This document shows, in pieces, positions 14,893-22,844 of a stretch of DNA of 34,870 nt. Source of the DNA: Azohydromonas aeria (GTDB lineage Bacteria; Pseudomonadota; Gammaproteobacteria; Burkholderiales; Burkholderiaceae_C); NCBI RefSeq assembly GCF_009760915.1, contig NZ_VIDQ01000077.1, positions 1-34,870 on the forward strand. The letters run 5' to 3'. Made by a program: the position numbers and the translations under genes. How positions within the stretch are numbered: position 1 is the first letter of the stretch; every line of letters starts with the position of its first letter. The notes beneath the pieces are model-generated. The model searched no databases. It was not told where the DNA came from and worked only from the letters and a program-made list of their open reading frames with translations.

Positions 14893-16764
14893 TCACGCCG
14901 GTACGGCATGGCGCTCCAGCGGCAGTGTCAGCCGGATGACGGTGCCGTAGCCGGGCCCGGATTCCACCAGGCACTGGCCCTGCAGTTGCTTGGCGCGGTG
15001 CTTCATGCTGGACATGCCGTGGCCGCGGTCAAGCCGGCCGTCGAGCTCCATGGGGATGCCGCGGCCGTTGTCCTGGATGGCGAGCTGGAAGTCGCCGCCG
15101 TCGATCTGGCAGGTGACGGTGCAGTGCGTGGCGCCGCTGTGCTTGATGATGTTGTTGACCGCCTCGCGCAGGATGCGCGTGGTCTGCACGTAGGCGCGCG
15201 CCGACAGCGTCTGCGGCATGTCGTCGGTGGGCGCCACCCAGCTGGCCTCGATGCCGGTCTGCGACAGCCGGCTCATGGCCTCGGCGCGCCAGTCGCCCAG
15301 TGCGTCGATGAGCCGCACCGGGCGCCCGGTGAGGCCGCGCACTGACAGCCGCATTTCCTCCAGCGCCTCGCGCGCCAGGGTGGAGATGCGCTCGTTGTCG
15401 CTTGTGTGCACGATGGTCAGCAGCTTGGCGCCCAGGTCGTCGTGCAGGTCGGCGGCGATGCGCTTCCTCTCGCGCTCGGTGACCTGCTCGATGCGCAGCT
15501 CGGTGAGCTGCGCGAAGTTGCGTTCGATCTCCTCGGTGGCCTCGCGCACGCGTGCTTCCAGCACGCGGCGGTCGGCTTCGGCGTCCTGCAGCGCGCGGCC
15601 GTGCTGCTGCACCAGGCGCAGTCCCATGCCGATGAAGGTCAGCGGCAGCGACAGGTGCACCAGCGCCAGGAAATCCGAGCCCGGCGGCTCCAGCAGCGCC
15701 AGCAGCTGCACCGCCACCAGCGCCGCGGTGCCGGCGATGAGCACGGCCGTGGCCCAGCCATGCGTGCCGCGGCGGCGCCAGGCGCGGCGCAGGAAGCGCG
15801 CCAGCGCCACGATCACTTCCAGCGCCAGCAGCGTGGCCCAGGCATTGGCCAGCAGGTGCACGCGGTCCGGCCCGCCCAGCAGCAGGCTTGCCGGCACCAG
15901 CACGCATTGCAGCGCCAGCAGCAGGCCCACGCGCGGCGTGCGCTGCCCGGCGCGGCGCAGCAGGAACTGCACCGCCGCCAGCGTCACCACGGGCATCAGC
16001 GCCGCCAGCGCGAGCTCGGCCTGGAAGCTCGTGAGCGGCAGGTCGCGCCAGCCCAGCCGCGAGGTCAGCAGCGCCGAGCCCACGGCCAGGATGCCGAAAT
16101 AGGCCAGGTGGCTCTGGCGACGGTTGAGCCAGCCCAGCACGCACATGAAACCGCCCAGCAGCAGCAGGCTGCCGCTGAGCACCAGCGGCAGCGTGCCGTT
16201 GAGCGCGAGATGGCGCTCCTGCACGGCTGCCAGCGCGGCGTGCGGACCCAGCTCCAGTGCCGACAGCCCGGCCGAGCGCAGCCGCGAGCCCACGCGCTGC
16301 AGCGGCTGGCCCGCGACCTTGATGTCGAGCTCGTTGCCCTTGGGACGCAGCAGCGCCGCGGGCAGCGTCACGAGTTGCGCGTGGTGGCAGTTGCGCGTCA
16401 TGGGCTCGCGCATGCGCCCGGCCGCGTGCACGCGCTGGCCGTTGAGCTGCACCTCCAGGTTGCTGCAGGCGCGCTCGACGTAGAGGGCCAGCAGCTCGCC
16501 GCCGTCCCGCGGCGCCGGCGCGTCGAAGCGCACGCGGTACCACACCGGCCCGGCGTATCCCGGGCGTGAGTCGTTCCAGTCGTCGGGCAGCGCCACCGTG
16601 CGCGCGGGTGCGCCGGCCGGGAAGGTGGCTTCGTCGCCTTCGGCGCTGAGCGCCGCGTCGATGCGCAGCACCTGCGCGCCTCGGGCCGTGGCGGACAGCG
16701 CCAGCATCAGGAACAGCAGCGTCAGGAGGCGACGCAGCAGCGCGCCGGAGTGCGGAAGGGCCAT
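14893..16764 (-). CDS. 7TM (DISM-type) sensor histidine kinase, HisKA_3 family
   Basis: 623 residues. Signal peptide (~1-29), then a periplasmic jelly-roll-like sensor (~30-185; VWYRVRFDAPAP, LYVERACSNLEVQLNGQRVH) of the type that binds carbohydrates or small ligands, then seven hydrophobic helices (~190-390), a coiled coil (EADRRVLEARVREATEEIER), the phosphoacceptor box RKRIAADLHDDLGAKLL and an HATPase domain with LREAVNNIIKHSGA, DNGRGIP and GHGMSSMKHRA. This is the NarX/DesK-like kinase class that pairs with NarL-type regulators, as here. The ATG at 16764 has no ribosome site but a CACAAT hexamer eight bases upstream. The signal sensed is unknown. Confidence 0.92.
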   Translation of the reverse strand: MALPHSGALLRRLLTLLFLMLALSATARGAQVLRIDAALSAEGDEATFPAGAPARTVALPDDWNDSRPGYAGPVWYRVRFDAPAPRDGGELLALYVERACSNLEVQLNGQRVHAAGRMREPMTRNCHHAQLVTLPAALLRPKGNELDIKVAGQPLQRVGSRLRSAGLSALELGPHAALAAVQERHLALNGTLPLVLSGSLLLLGGFMCVLGWLNRRQSHLAYFGILAVGSALLTSRLGWRDLPLTSFQAELALAALMPVVTLAAVQFLLRRAGQRTPRVGLLLALQCVLVPASLLLGGPDRVHLLANAWATLLALEVIVALARFLRRAWRRRGTHGWATAVLIAGTAALVAVQLLALLEPPGSDFLALVHLSLPLTFIGMGLRLVQQHGRALQDAEADRRVLEARVREATEEIERNFAQLTELRIEQVTERERKRIAADLHDDLGAKLLTIVHTSDNERISTLAREALEEMRLSVRGLTGRPVRLIDALGDWRAEAMSRLSQTGIEASWVAPTDDMPQTLSARAYVQTTRILREAVNNIIKHSGATHCTVTCQIDGGDFQLAIQDNGRGIPMELDGRLDRGHGMSSMKHRAKQLQGQCLVESGPGYGTVIRLTLPLERHAVPA

Positions 16765-16772
16765 GGCGGACG

Positions 16773-16778
16773 ATTGTG
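16773..16778 (-). promoter_or_regulatory. Possible -10 element of the sensor kinase gene
   Basis: CACAAT on the minus strand ends eight bases before the ATG at 16764; transcription would start one or two bases before the start codon. Confidence 0.4.
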
Positions 16779-16870
16779 CAGGAGCACATCGCCAAGACCG
16801 CCCGGCGTGTGCGGGACTGCGGCGCGGCGACAATGCCCGCCCTGTTTTCCGTTTGAGAGCCGAGGCCGAC

Positions 16871-17836
16871 TTGATCCTGCGCCACGCCTTCATCCCGCTC
16901 GACAACGAGCGCCTGTCGCACCTGTGCGGCGCCACGGACGAGCACCTGCGCATCATCGAGGACGCGCTGGGCGTCAAGCTGTCGCGCCGCAACGAGTCCT
17001 TCCGCATCGAGGGCCCCAAGCGCGAGGCCGAGCGCGCCGCGGCGCTGCTGCAGCGCCTGTACGAGCGCGCCAGCCGGCCGATCCCGGCCGAGGCGCTGCA
17101 ATTGGCGCTGGCCGAGGCCACCAGCGACAACCCGCCCGCTACCGGCGAGGGCACGCCGCCCGGCGACGAGGTGGTGCTGCACACCCGGCGCGCCGACCTG
17201 CAGGGCCGCACGCCCAACCAGATGCAGTACCTGCGCCACATCCTGTCGCACGACATCACCTTCGGGCTGGGCCCGGCCGGCACGGGCAAGACCTTCCTGG
17301 CCGTGGCCTGCGCGGTGGATGCGCTCGAGCGCAGCCAGGTGCAGCGCATCATCCTCACGCGCCCGGCAGTGGAGGCCGGCGAGCGGCTGGGCTTCCTGCC
17401 CGGCGACCTGACGCAGAAGGTCGATCCCTACCTGCGCCCGCTCTACGACGCGCTCTACGACCTGATGGGGTTTGATCGCGTCACCAAGGCCTTCGAGCGC
17501 GCCACGCTGGAGATCGCGCCGCTGGCCTTCATGCGCGGGCGCACGCTCAACCATGCCTTCGTGATCCTGGACGAGGCGCAGAACACCACCCCTGAGCAGA
17601 TGAAGATGTTCCTGACCCGCATCGGCTTCGGCAGCAAGTGCGTGGTCACCGGCGACACCAGCCAGATCGACCTGCCCAAGGGCATGACCAGCGGCCTGGT
17701 GGACGCCGAGCGCGTGCTGCAGCGCGTGCGCGGCATCGCCATGACGCGCTTCACCGCCGCCGACGTGGTGCGCCATCCGCTGGTGGCGCGCATCGTGCAG
17801 GCCTACGAGGCCGCCGACGCCCGCGGGGAGCGCTGA
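16871..17836 (+). CDS. ybeZ: PhoH-like ATPase (YbeZ)
   Basis: 321 residues from a TTG start at 16871, chosen because family members begin MILRHAFxPLDNxRLSHLCG and because GAGG lies at 16862-16865; the open frame further upstream is antisense to the kinase gene. An N-terminal KH-like region (~1-75) precedes the PhoH ATPase: Walker A GPAGTGKTFLA, TRPAVEAGERLGFLPG, Walker B FVILDEAQNTTPEQMK and VTGDTSQIDLPKG. YbeZ is the usual neighbour of YbeY and is thought to work with it in RNA processing. Three bases separate the two genes. A GACAAT hexamer at 16829-16834 may be its -10. Confidence 0.93.
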   Translation: MILRHAFIPLDNERLSHLCGATDEHLRIIEDALGVKLSRRNESFRIEGPKREAERAAALLQRLYERASRPIPAEALQLALAEATSDNPPATGEGTPPGDEVVLHTRRADLQGRTPNQMQYLRHILSHDITFGLGPAGTGKTFLAVACAVDALERSQVQRIILTRPAVEAGERLGFLPGDLTQKVDPYLRPLYDALYDLMGFDRVTKAFERATLEIAPLAFMRGRTLNHAFVILDEAQNTTPEQMKMFLTRIGFGSKCVVTGDTSQIDLPKGMTSGLVDAERVLQRVRGIAMTRFTAADVVRHPLVARIVQAYEAADARGER

Positions 17837-17839
17837 GCC

Positions 17840-18304
17840 ATGGCCGCCGCTGCCGCCACGCTGCCCGAGCTGAGCCTGTCGCTGCAGTTCGCCGACAAGG
17901 CGCACCGCGCCCAGCTGCCGCGCCACAAGGTGCGGCGCTGGATCCGCGCCGCGCTCGATGAGTTGCCCGCCGAGATCACGGTGCGCATCGTCGGCGAGGA
18001 GGAGGGCCGCACGCTCAACCGCGAGTTCCGCGGCAAGGACTACGCCACCAACGTGCTGACCTTCGACTACGCGCACGAGCCGGTGGTGGTTGCCGACCTG
18101 GTGCTGTGCGCCCCGGTGGTCGAGCGCGAGGCCGCCGACATGAAGCTGCCGCTGGCCGATCACTACGCGCACCTGCTGGTGCACGGCACGCTGCACGCGC
18201 AGGGCTTCGACCACGAGGACGACGAAGAGGCCCAGGAGATGGAGGCGCTGGAGACGCGCATCCTGCTCGGCCTGGGGCTGCACGACCCCTACGCCCGCGA
18301 CTGA
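17840..18304 (+). CDS. ybeY: rRNA maturation endoribonuclease YbeY
   Basis: 154 residues. The zinc-binding signature HLLVHGTLHAQGFDH carries the three histidines; other family marks are TLNREFRGKDYATNVLTFDY and the C-terminal EMEALETRIL. The enzyme takes part in 16S rRNA 3'-end maturation and ribosome quality control. The ATG at 17840 is preceded by GGGGAG (17826-17831) inside the end of ybeZ, so it is co-translated with it. Confidence 0.95.
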   Translation: MAAAAATLPELSLSLQFADKAHRAQLPRHKVRRWIRAALDELPAEITVRIVGEEEGRTLNREFRGKDYATNVLTFDYAHEPVVVADLVLCAPVVEREAADMKLPLADHYAHLLVHGTLHAQGFDHEDDEEAQEMEALETRILLGLGLHDPYARD

Positions 18305-18314
18305 AGCGCCTTCT

Positions 18315-18338
18315 CGCGCCGCCGGTGCTTTCGGCGCG
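18315..18338. terminator. Hairpin between convergent ybeY and corA
   Basis: CGCGCCG-N10-CGGCGCG fills the 34-base gap between the two stop codons. It could end transcription from both sides, though no T-runs are present. Confidence 0.35.
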
Positions 18339-19493
18339 TCAGCGCCGCGTCGTGCCCAGGTAGCGCTTGCGCCAGAAGAACCAGCCCAGGCCCACGCCCA
18401 GTGTTGCCATCAGCCCGATGGCGACCCACACGCCGCGGCCGGAGTGAATCAGCGGCAGGGCGTCGAAGTTCATGCCGAAGAAGCCCGTGATCAGGTTCAG
18501 CGGCAGGAAGATGGCGGTGAGCACGGTGAGCGTGCGCATGATGTCGTTGGTGCGGTGGCCGAGGGCCGAGAAGTGCATCTGCACCGCCGTCTCGGCCGAC
18601 TGCTCCAGGCGCCGCACGTGCGCCAGCACGCGCTCGATGTGCTCCTGCACGTCGCGCGAGCGCACGCGCAGCAGCTCGAACTCGCGCGCCGACTGCTCGC
18701 CGCTGGGCAGGGGCTGCTCCTCCAGGCCGTCGATCCATTCCTGCACTGCGGCGCGCTGGTCCTCGCAGGTGTCCTCGAGCAGGTGCAGCGCGTTGCGCGC
18801 GTCGAGGAGCACCTGCCAGTCGTGGAAGCGGCTGTGCGGGTGCAGCAGCGCCTGCTGCAGCGCGCCGAGCTGGCGCGTGAGCAGCCGGCGCAGGTCCAGG
18901 TAGCTGTCCACCATGTGGTTGACCATGCGCAGCATCAGGTCCGCCGGCGTGGCCGGCAGGCGCGGGCCGCCGCGCTCGCGCGCCGCGCCCGGGGCGGTCA
19001 GGCGGCGCTCGAAATAGCTGCGCACCGGGCAGCGCGGCGGATGCACCGTGACCAGCACCCGGTCGTAGATGGCGAAGCCGACCGGGCTGGTGTCCACCAG
19101 CGTCGGTGCGGGCGGCGCCGGATGTGCGGTGGTTGCGGCGCCCGGGGCCGTGTCGGTCGCGTTGCCGCTACCGATGCCGGGCGCGGCCCCGTTCGACCCG
19201 TTGGCCGCGGCGTCACGTGCAGGCGCGGACGCGGTCAGGCGCCGGAACACCAGCAGGTCGTACCAGGAGGTGTAGTCGAAGTGGCTGGGCAGCTGCGCGT
19301 TGAGCAGGTCGGAGACATGCAGGTCCACCAGCGCGCCGCAGTCCCAGCGCTGCAGCGCGGACTGCAGCGCGGGCACCGCGGCCTCGAAGGCCGGGCGCTC
19401 GCAGCCGATCCAGAGGAAGCCCTCCAGCGGCAGCTCGGTGGGCAGCGTCTCCAGCGCCACCGCGCCGTCGGCGCCGACGTAGAGGACGTGCAT
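18339..19493 (-). CDS. corA: CorA-family magnesium/divalent cation transporter
   Basis: 384 residues. A large cytoplasmic N-terminal domain and a long helix (~200-320) end in two membrane helices (TLTVLTAIFLPLNLITGFFG and VWVAIGLMATLGVGLGWFFW) with the pore signature GMN in FFGMNFDALP; the C-terminus is basic (RKRYLGTTRR). CorA pentamers conduct Mg2+ or related ions; ZntB-like Zn2+ transport is an alternative. Odd feature: a ~40-residue low-complexity Ala/Gly/Pro insert at ~90-132 (NGSNGAAPGIGSG and neighbours). The gene begins 21 bases after the hemB stop on the same strand, so the two may be co-transcribed; no clear ribosome site is seen. Confidence 0.9.
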   Translation of the reverse strand: MHVLYVGADGAVALETLPTELPLEGFLWIGCERPAFEAAVPALQSALQRWDCGALVDLHVSDLLNAQLPSHFDYTSWYDLLVFRRLTASAPARDAAANGSNGAAPGIGSGNATDTAPGAATTAHPAPPAPTLVDTSPVGFAIYDRVLVTVHPPRCPVRSYFERRLTAPGAARERGGPRLPATPADLMLRMVNHMVDSYLDLRRLLTRQLGALQQALLHPHSRFHDWQVLLDARNALHLLEDTCEDQRAAVQEWIDGLEEQPLPSGEQSAREFELLRVRSRDVQEHIERVLAHVRRLEQSAETAVQMHFSALGHRTNDIMRTLTVLTAIFLPLNLITGFFGMNFDALPLIHSGRGVWVAIGLMATLGVGLGWFFWRKRYLGTTRR

Positions 19494-19514
19494 TCAGCGA
19501 TTCGACGGCTGTGC

Positions 19515-20519
19515 TCAGCGCGCGCGCAGCAGCCGCGCGGCGTCCAGCGCGAAGTAGGTCAGCACGCCGTCGGCGCCGGCGCGGCGGAAGGCCAGCAGCG
19601 ACTCCATCATCACCGCGTCGTGGTCGAGCCAGCCATTGGCCGCGGCGGCCTTGAGCATGGCGTACTCGCCGCTGACCTGGTAGGCGAAGGTGGGCACGCG
19701 GAACTCGTCCTTCACGCGGCGGACGATGTCGAGATACGGCATGCCGGGCTTGACCATGACCATGTCGGCGCCCTCGGCGATGTCCAGCGCCACCTCGCGC
19801 AGCGCCTCGTCGCTGTTGCCCGGGTCCATCTGGTAGACCTTCTTGTCGGCCTTGCCCAGGTTGCCGGCGCTGCCCACGGCGTCACGGAAGGGGCCGTAGA
19901 AGGCGCTGGCGTACTTGGCGCTGTAGGCCATGATCCGGGTGTGGACGTGGTTGGCCTCCTCCAGCGCTGTGCGGATGGCGCCGATGCGCCCGTCCATCAT
20001 GTCGCTGGGGGCGACGATGTCCACGCCGGCCTCGGCCTGCGCCAGCGCCTGCTGCTTGAGCACGGTCACGGTGGCGTCGTTGAGGATGTACCCGGTCTCG
20101 TCGAGCAGCCCGTCCTGGCCGTGGCTGGTGTAGGGATCCAGCGCCACGTCGGTGAGGATGCCCAGCTGGGGAAAGCGCTTCTTCAGCTCGCGCACCGCGC
20201 GCGGCACCAGGCCGTCGGGGTTGGCGGCCTCGCGGCCGTCGGGCGTCTTGAGCGAGGCGTCGATCACCGGGAACAGCGCCATCACCGGCACGCCCAGGCT
20301 CACGCACTGCTCGGCCACGGCGTAGAGGCGGTCCAGGCTCAGGCGCTGCACGCCGGGCATGCTGGCCACGTCCTCGGCGCGGTTGGCGCCGTCGAGCACG
20401 AACACCGGCAGGATCAGGTCATGGGCGCCGAGGCGGTGCTCGCGCACCAGGGCCCGGGTGAAGTCGTCGCGGCGCAGCCGGCGCGGCCGGCTGGCGGGGA
20501 AGGGAGGCAGGATGTGCAC
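19515..20519 (-). CDS. hemB: Delta-aminolevulinic acid dehydratase (porphobilinogen synthase)
   Basis: 334 residues. HemB condenses two 5-aminolevulinate molecules to porphobilinogen, the second common step of heme synthesis. The two active-site lysines lie in AYSAKYASAFYGPF and MVMVKPGMPYLD. The metal site reads DVALDPYTSHGQDG, with Asp/Ala where zinc-type enzymes have cysteines, so this is the magnesium-type (Pseudomonas-like) enzyme. I chose the GTG at 20519 (VHILPPFPASRPRRLRRDDF) because the family starts about there; an in-frame ATG at 20618 would add 33 residues not typical of HemB. GAGGA lies about ten bases before the GTG. The gene is divergent from hemJ. Confidence 0.94.
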   Translation of the reverse strand: MHILPPFPASRPRRLRRDDFTRALVREHRLGAHDLILPVFVLDGANRAEDVASMPGVQRLSLDRLYAVAEQCVSLGVPVMALFPVIDASLKTPDGREAANPDGLVPRAVRELKKRFPQLGILTDVALDPYTSHGQDGLLDETGYILNDATVTVLKQQALAQAEAGVDIVAPSDMMDGRIGAIRTALEEANHVHTRIMAYSAKYASAFYGPFRDAVGSAGNLGKADKKVYQMDPGNSDEALREVALDIAEGADMVMVKPGMPYLDIVRRVKDEFRVPTFAYQVSGEYAMLKAAAANGWLDHDAVMMESLLAFRRAGADGVLTYFALDAARLLRAR

Positions 20520-20621
20520 GGCGGGGGCGTCCTCGGCTGATTCGGGCGTGGGGCGCGGGAACCGGCGCACAGCCGCGTGGCGATGAAAGGCGCGTAAGCC
20601 CTCGTGACCGGCCCGCATTGG

Positions 20622-20637
20622 GCAGGCATGCGCCTGC
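20622..20637. promoter_or_regulatory. Palindrome upstream of hemB
   Basis: GCAGGC-ATGC-GCCTGC, a perfect palindrome of 16 bases about 100 bases upstream of the hemB start. It could be an operator or the start of a structured RNA. A possible minus-strand -10 (TATCAT) lies close by at about 20653-20658. Confidence 0.35.
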
Positions 20638-20639
20638 TA

Positions 20640-20761
20640 GACTGGAAGTCGAATGATAGCCGCGAGGCGTCATTCCCTGCTTTTCCTCCCTGAGCAGGTG
20701 CCTTGTCGTCATGACAGCGCAAGGCTTGCGGCCCCGGGCATGTCCCGGGGCTTTCTTTTTT
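20640..20761 (+). ncRNA. Candidate small RNA between hemB and hemJ
   Basis: The hemB-hemJ gap (20520-20831, 312 bases) has no gene but contains a plus-strand intrinsic terminator at 20731-20761 with no plus-strand gene before it for over 2 kb. Upstream of it a second hairpin can form: GCCTTG (20700) with CAAGGC (20720), holding an inner TGTC-GTCAT-GACA. Together these look like a short structured transcript of about 60-120 bases. The 5' end is a guess; no strong promoter is visible. I do not recognise 6S, 4.5S or tmRNA. Alternatively it is an attenuated leader of hemJ. Confidence 0.45.
20731..20761 (+). terminator. Strong orphan intrinsic terminator
   Basis: GCCCCGGG-N5-CCCGGGGC followed by TTTCTTTTTT: an 8-bp GC stem and a near-perfect T-run, on the plus strand only. 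The nearest upstream gene, hemB, runs the other way. Confidence 0.85.
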
Positions 20762-20819
20762 GGGCCGTCGCGTCCGGGCAGCCCGGCTGCATCACGGCAA
20801 GCCCGGCGACGGGGCTGCC

Positions 20820-20825
20820 GATAAT
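20820..20825 (+). promoter_or_regulatory. Probable hemJ -10 element
   Basis: GATAAT ends six bases before the hemJ ATG, with no ribosome site between; this predicts a leaderless message. The same geometry is seen at ruvB and lipB. Confidence 0.5.
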
Positions 20826-20831
20826 GGCCGC

Positions 20832-21272
20832 ATGAGTTCCACGTACCTGTGGGCCAAGGCCCTGCACATCGTCTTCGTGGCCAGCTGGTTTGCCGGCCTG
20901 TTCTACCTGCCGCGGCTGTTCGTGAACCTGGCCATGGTGCCGGCGGACTCGCATGCCGAGCGCGAGCGGCTGCTGCTGATGGCGCGCAAGCTCTACCGCT
21001 TCAGCGGCGTGCTGATGCTGCCGGCGCTGGGCCTGGGCCTGTGGCTGTGGCTGGGCGTGGGCATCGGGCGCGGCGCGGGCAATGGTTGGTTGCACGCGAA
21101 ACTGGCCCTGGTGCTGGGCGTGATCGGCTACCACCATGCCTGCCGCGGCATGCTGCGGCGCTTCGAGCAGTCGGCCAACCAGCGCAGCCACCGCTGGTAC
21201 CGCGTCTTCAACGAGGTCTCGGTGCTGCTGTTCGCCGCCATCGTGATCCTGGTGGTGGTCAAGCCCTTCTGA
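20832..21272 (+). CDS. hemJ: HemJ-type protoporphyrinogen oxidase (CopD-like membrane protein)
   Basis: 146 residues with four membrane helices. Marks of the HemJ (UPF0093) family are YLWAKALHIVFVASWFAGLF with the conserved heme-linked His, FYLPRLFV, GWLHAKLALVLGVIGYHH and the C-terminal NEVSVLLFAAIVILVVVKPF. HemJ oxidises protoporphyrinogen IX to protoporphyrin IX. Databases often label such genes simply CopD-family, which remains an alternative name. It lies back to back with hemB, which supports the heme role. No Shine-Dalgarno sequence precedes the ATG. Confidence 0.82.
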   Translation: MSSTYLWAKALHIVFVASWFAGLFYLPRLFVNLAMVPADSHAERERLLLMARKLYRFSGVLMLPALGLGLWLWLGVGIGRGAGNGWLHAKLALVLGVIGYHHACRGMLRRFEQSANQRSHRWYRVFNEVSVLLFAAIVILVVVKPF

Positions 21273-21290
21273 AGCGCGAAGGCCGGCGCC

Positions 21291-22460
21291 GTGGCAGTAC
21301 CGGAGGTGCCTTTGAAGGACGGGCCCGTGGGGCCGGCGCGCCGGCGCAGCTCGGCCGCGGTGCCGCTGGCGGCGGCCTTTGCGCTGCTGATCGTCTACGC
21401 CTCGCTCTACCCGTTCAGCGGCTGGCGCTGGCCGCCGGGGCGATCGCTGGAGTCGCTGCTGGCGCTGCCCTGGGCGCAGTACCACATCGCCTTCGACATC
21501 TGGGCCAACTTCATCGGCTACGTGCCACTGGGCGCGCTGCTCTACGGCGCGGCGGTGCGCAGCGGCGGGCACTGGGGCTGGGCGCTGCCGCTGGCGGCGC
21601 TGCTGCCGGGGGCGATGTCGTATGCGCTGGAGCTGACCCAGAACTTCCTGCCCGAGCGCGTGCCCAGCCGCGAGGACTGGCTGCTCAATGGCGGCGGCGG
21701 CATCGTCGGCGCGCTGGCGGGCGCGGCGCTGCAGGCGCTGGGCGCGCTGCGGGTGTGGCAGGCGCTGCGCGACCGCTGGTTCCTGCCGGCCAGCGCCGGG
21801 GCGCTGACGCTGCTGCTGCTGTGGCCGCTGGGGCTGCTGTTCCCGGCGCCGGTGCCGCTGGGCCTGGGCCAGTGCTGGGACGAGTTGCGCGAGCTGGCGC
21901 GCCTGGCCTTCGAGGACACGCCCTGGGCCGCCGCGGCCGAGTCCTGGCTGCAGCCCTCGGTGGCCAGGCCGGCGTCGCTGTCGCGCCCGACCGAGATGCT
22001 GGCCATCGCGCTGGGGCTGCTCGCGCCGTGCCTGGTGGCCTTTGCGGCAATGCGCTCGCGCGCGCGCCGCGCCGTGCTCACGCTGGCCATGCTGGCGGTG
22101 GCGCTGGCGGTGAGCACGCTGTCCACGGCGCTGAACTTCGGCCCCCAGCACGCGCTGGCCTGGCTCACGCCGGCCACGCTGCCGGGCCTGGCGCTGGGGC
22201 TGGCGGCCGCGCTGGCGTGTTGCCTGATGCCGCCGCGGCTGGCCGCCGCGGTCGGGCTGATGGTAATCACGGCGCTGGTGGCGCTGGTGGCGCAGGCGCC
22301 CGACGACGCCTACTACGCGCAAAGCCTGCAGGCCTGGTCGCAGGGCCGCTTCATCCGCTTCAACGGCTTGGCGCGCTGGCTGGGCTGGCTCTGGCCCTAT
22401 GCCGCGGCGGCCTGGCTGCTGGGCCGCGTGGGCGCGCGGGGCCAGCGCCAGTCCGGCTGA
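21291..22460 (+). CDS. VanZ-family multi-pass membrane protein
   Basis: 389 residues with about nine or ten hydrophobic segments. The N-terminal half resembles VanZ domains: IVYASLYPFSGW, FDIWANFIGYVPLGALLYG, and SYALELTQNFLPERVPSREDW followed by NGGGGIVGALAG (the ELxQxFLPxRxxSxxD pattern is characteristic). The C-terminal half is less conserved. VanZ proteins can lower teicoplanin binding in enterococci, but the role in Gram-negatives is unknown. Start is uncertain: GTG at 21291, or TTG at 21312, which has a good GGAGGT site four bases upstream. It begins 18 bases after hemJ and may share its transcript. Confidence 0.85.
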   Translation: MAVPEVPLKDGPVGPARRRSSAAVPLAAAFALLIVYASLYPFSGWRWPPGRSLESLLALPWAQYHIAFDIWANFIGYVPLGALLYGAAVRSGGHWGWALPLAALLPGAMSYALELTQNFLPERVPSREDWLLNGGGGIVGALAGAALQALGALRVWQALRDRWFLPASAGALTLLLLWPLGLLFPAPVPLGLGQCWDELRELARLAFEDTPWAAAAESWLQPSVARPASLSRPTEMLAIALGLLAPCLVAFAAMRSRARRAVLTLAMLAVALAVSTLSTALNFGPQHALAWLTPATLPGLALGLAAALACCLMPPRLAAAVGLMVITALVALVAQAPDDAYYAQSLQAWSQGRFIRFNGLARWLGWLWPYAAAAWLLGRVGARGQRQSG

Positions 22461-22503
22461 TCCGGGCATGTCCGCAGCGCGTTTGTAAGCAAAAACCCGT
22501 CCC

Positions 22504-22509
22504 TACAAT
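22504..22509 (+). promoter_or_regulatory. Probable -10 element of the ferredoxin gene
   Basis: TACAAT ends seven bases before the ATG at 22517; a possible -35 is TTGTAA at 22483-22488 with a short 15-base spacer. Confidence 0.5.
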
Positions 22510-22516
22510 CCCGGGG

Positions 22517-22843
22517 ATGAGCTACTACAAGCACCACATCTTCTTCTGCCTGAACGCGCGGGAGAACGGGGAAGCGGCCTGTGCGCAGCATGACGCGCAG
22601 GGAGCCTTCGACCATTGCAAGGCGCGCGTCAAGGCGGCCGGGCTGGCCGGCCCGGGCGGGGTGCGCGTGAACAAGTCCGGCTGCCTGGACCGCTGCGCCG
22701 GCGGCCCGGTGGCGGTGGTCTACCCGGAAGCCACCTGGTACACCTTCGTGGACAAGGAGGACATCGACGAGATCGTCGAGTCGCACCTGAAGAACGGGCG
22801 CGTGGTCGAGCGCCTGGTGCTGCCGCCGGACGTGGGCCGCTGA
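22517..22843 (+). CDS. Thioredoxin-like [2Fe-2S] ferredoxin
   Basis: 108 residues. Cluster ligands are Cys11, Cys22, Cys56 and Cys60 (FFCLNAR, AACAQHD, SGCLDRCAGG), the C-x10-C...C-x3-C pattern of the thioredoxin-fold ferredoxins; Cys34 is an extra cysteine. The segment VVYPEATWYTFVDKEDIDEIV is typical of the family. The protein is a small cytoplasmic electron carrier; its partner is not known. The hydrolase gene begins one base after its stop, so they form an operon. Confidence 0.92.
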   Translation: MSYYKHHIFFCLNARENGEAACAQHDAQGAFDHCKARVKAAGLAGPGGVRVNKSGCLDRCAGGPVAVVYPEATWYTFVDKEDIDEIVESHLKNGRVVERLVLPPDVGR

Positions 22844-22844
22844 C

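Noticed and set aside
15029..18283. Minus-strand open frame of over 1000 codons crossing the kinase, ybeZ and ybeY
   Set aside because: Runs antisense to conserved genes and in a shifted frame of the kinase; composition is Ala/Arg/Gly-rich without domains.
18339..19493. Reading CorA as two proteins because of its low-complexity insert
   Set aside because: The frame is continuous and both halves belong to the same CorA fold.
20700..20725. TGTC-GTCAT-GACA near the orphan terminator as a second LexA site
   Set aside because: It lacks the CTGT-N8-ACAG spacing and is better read as an RNA hairpin.
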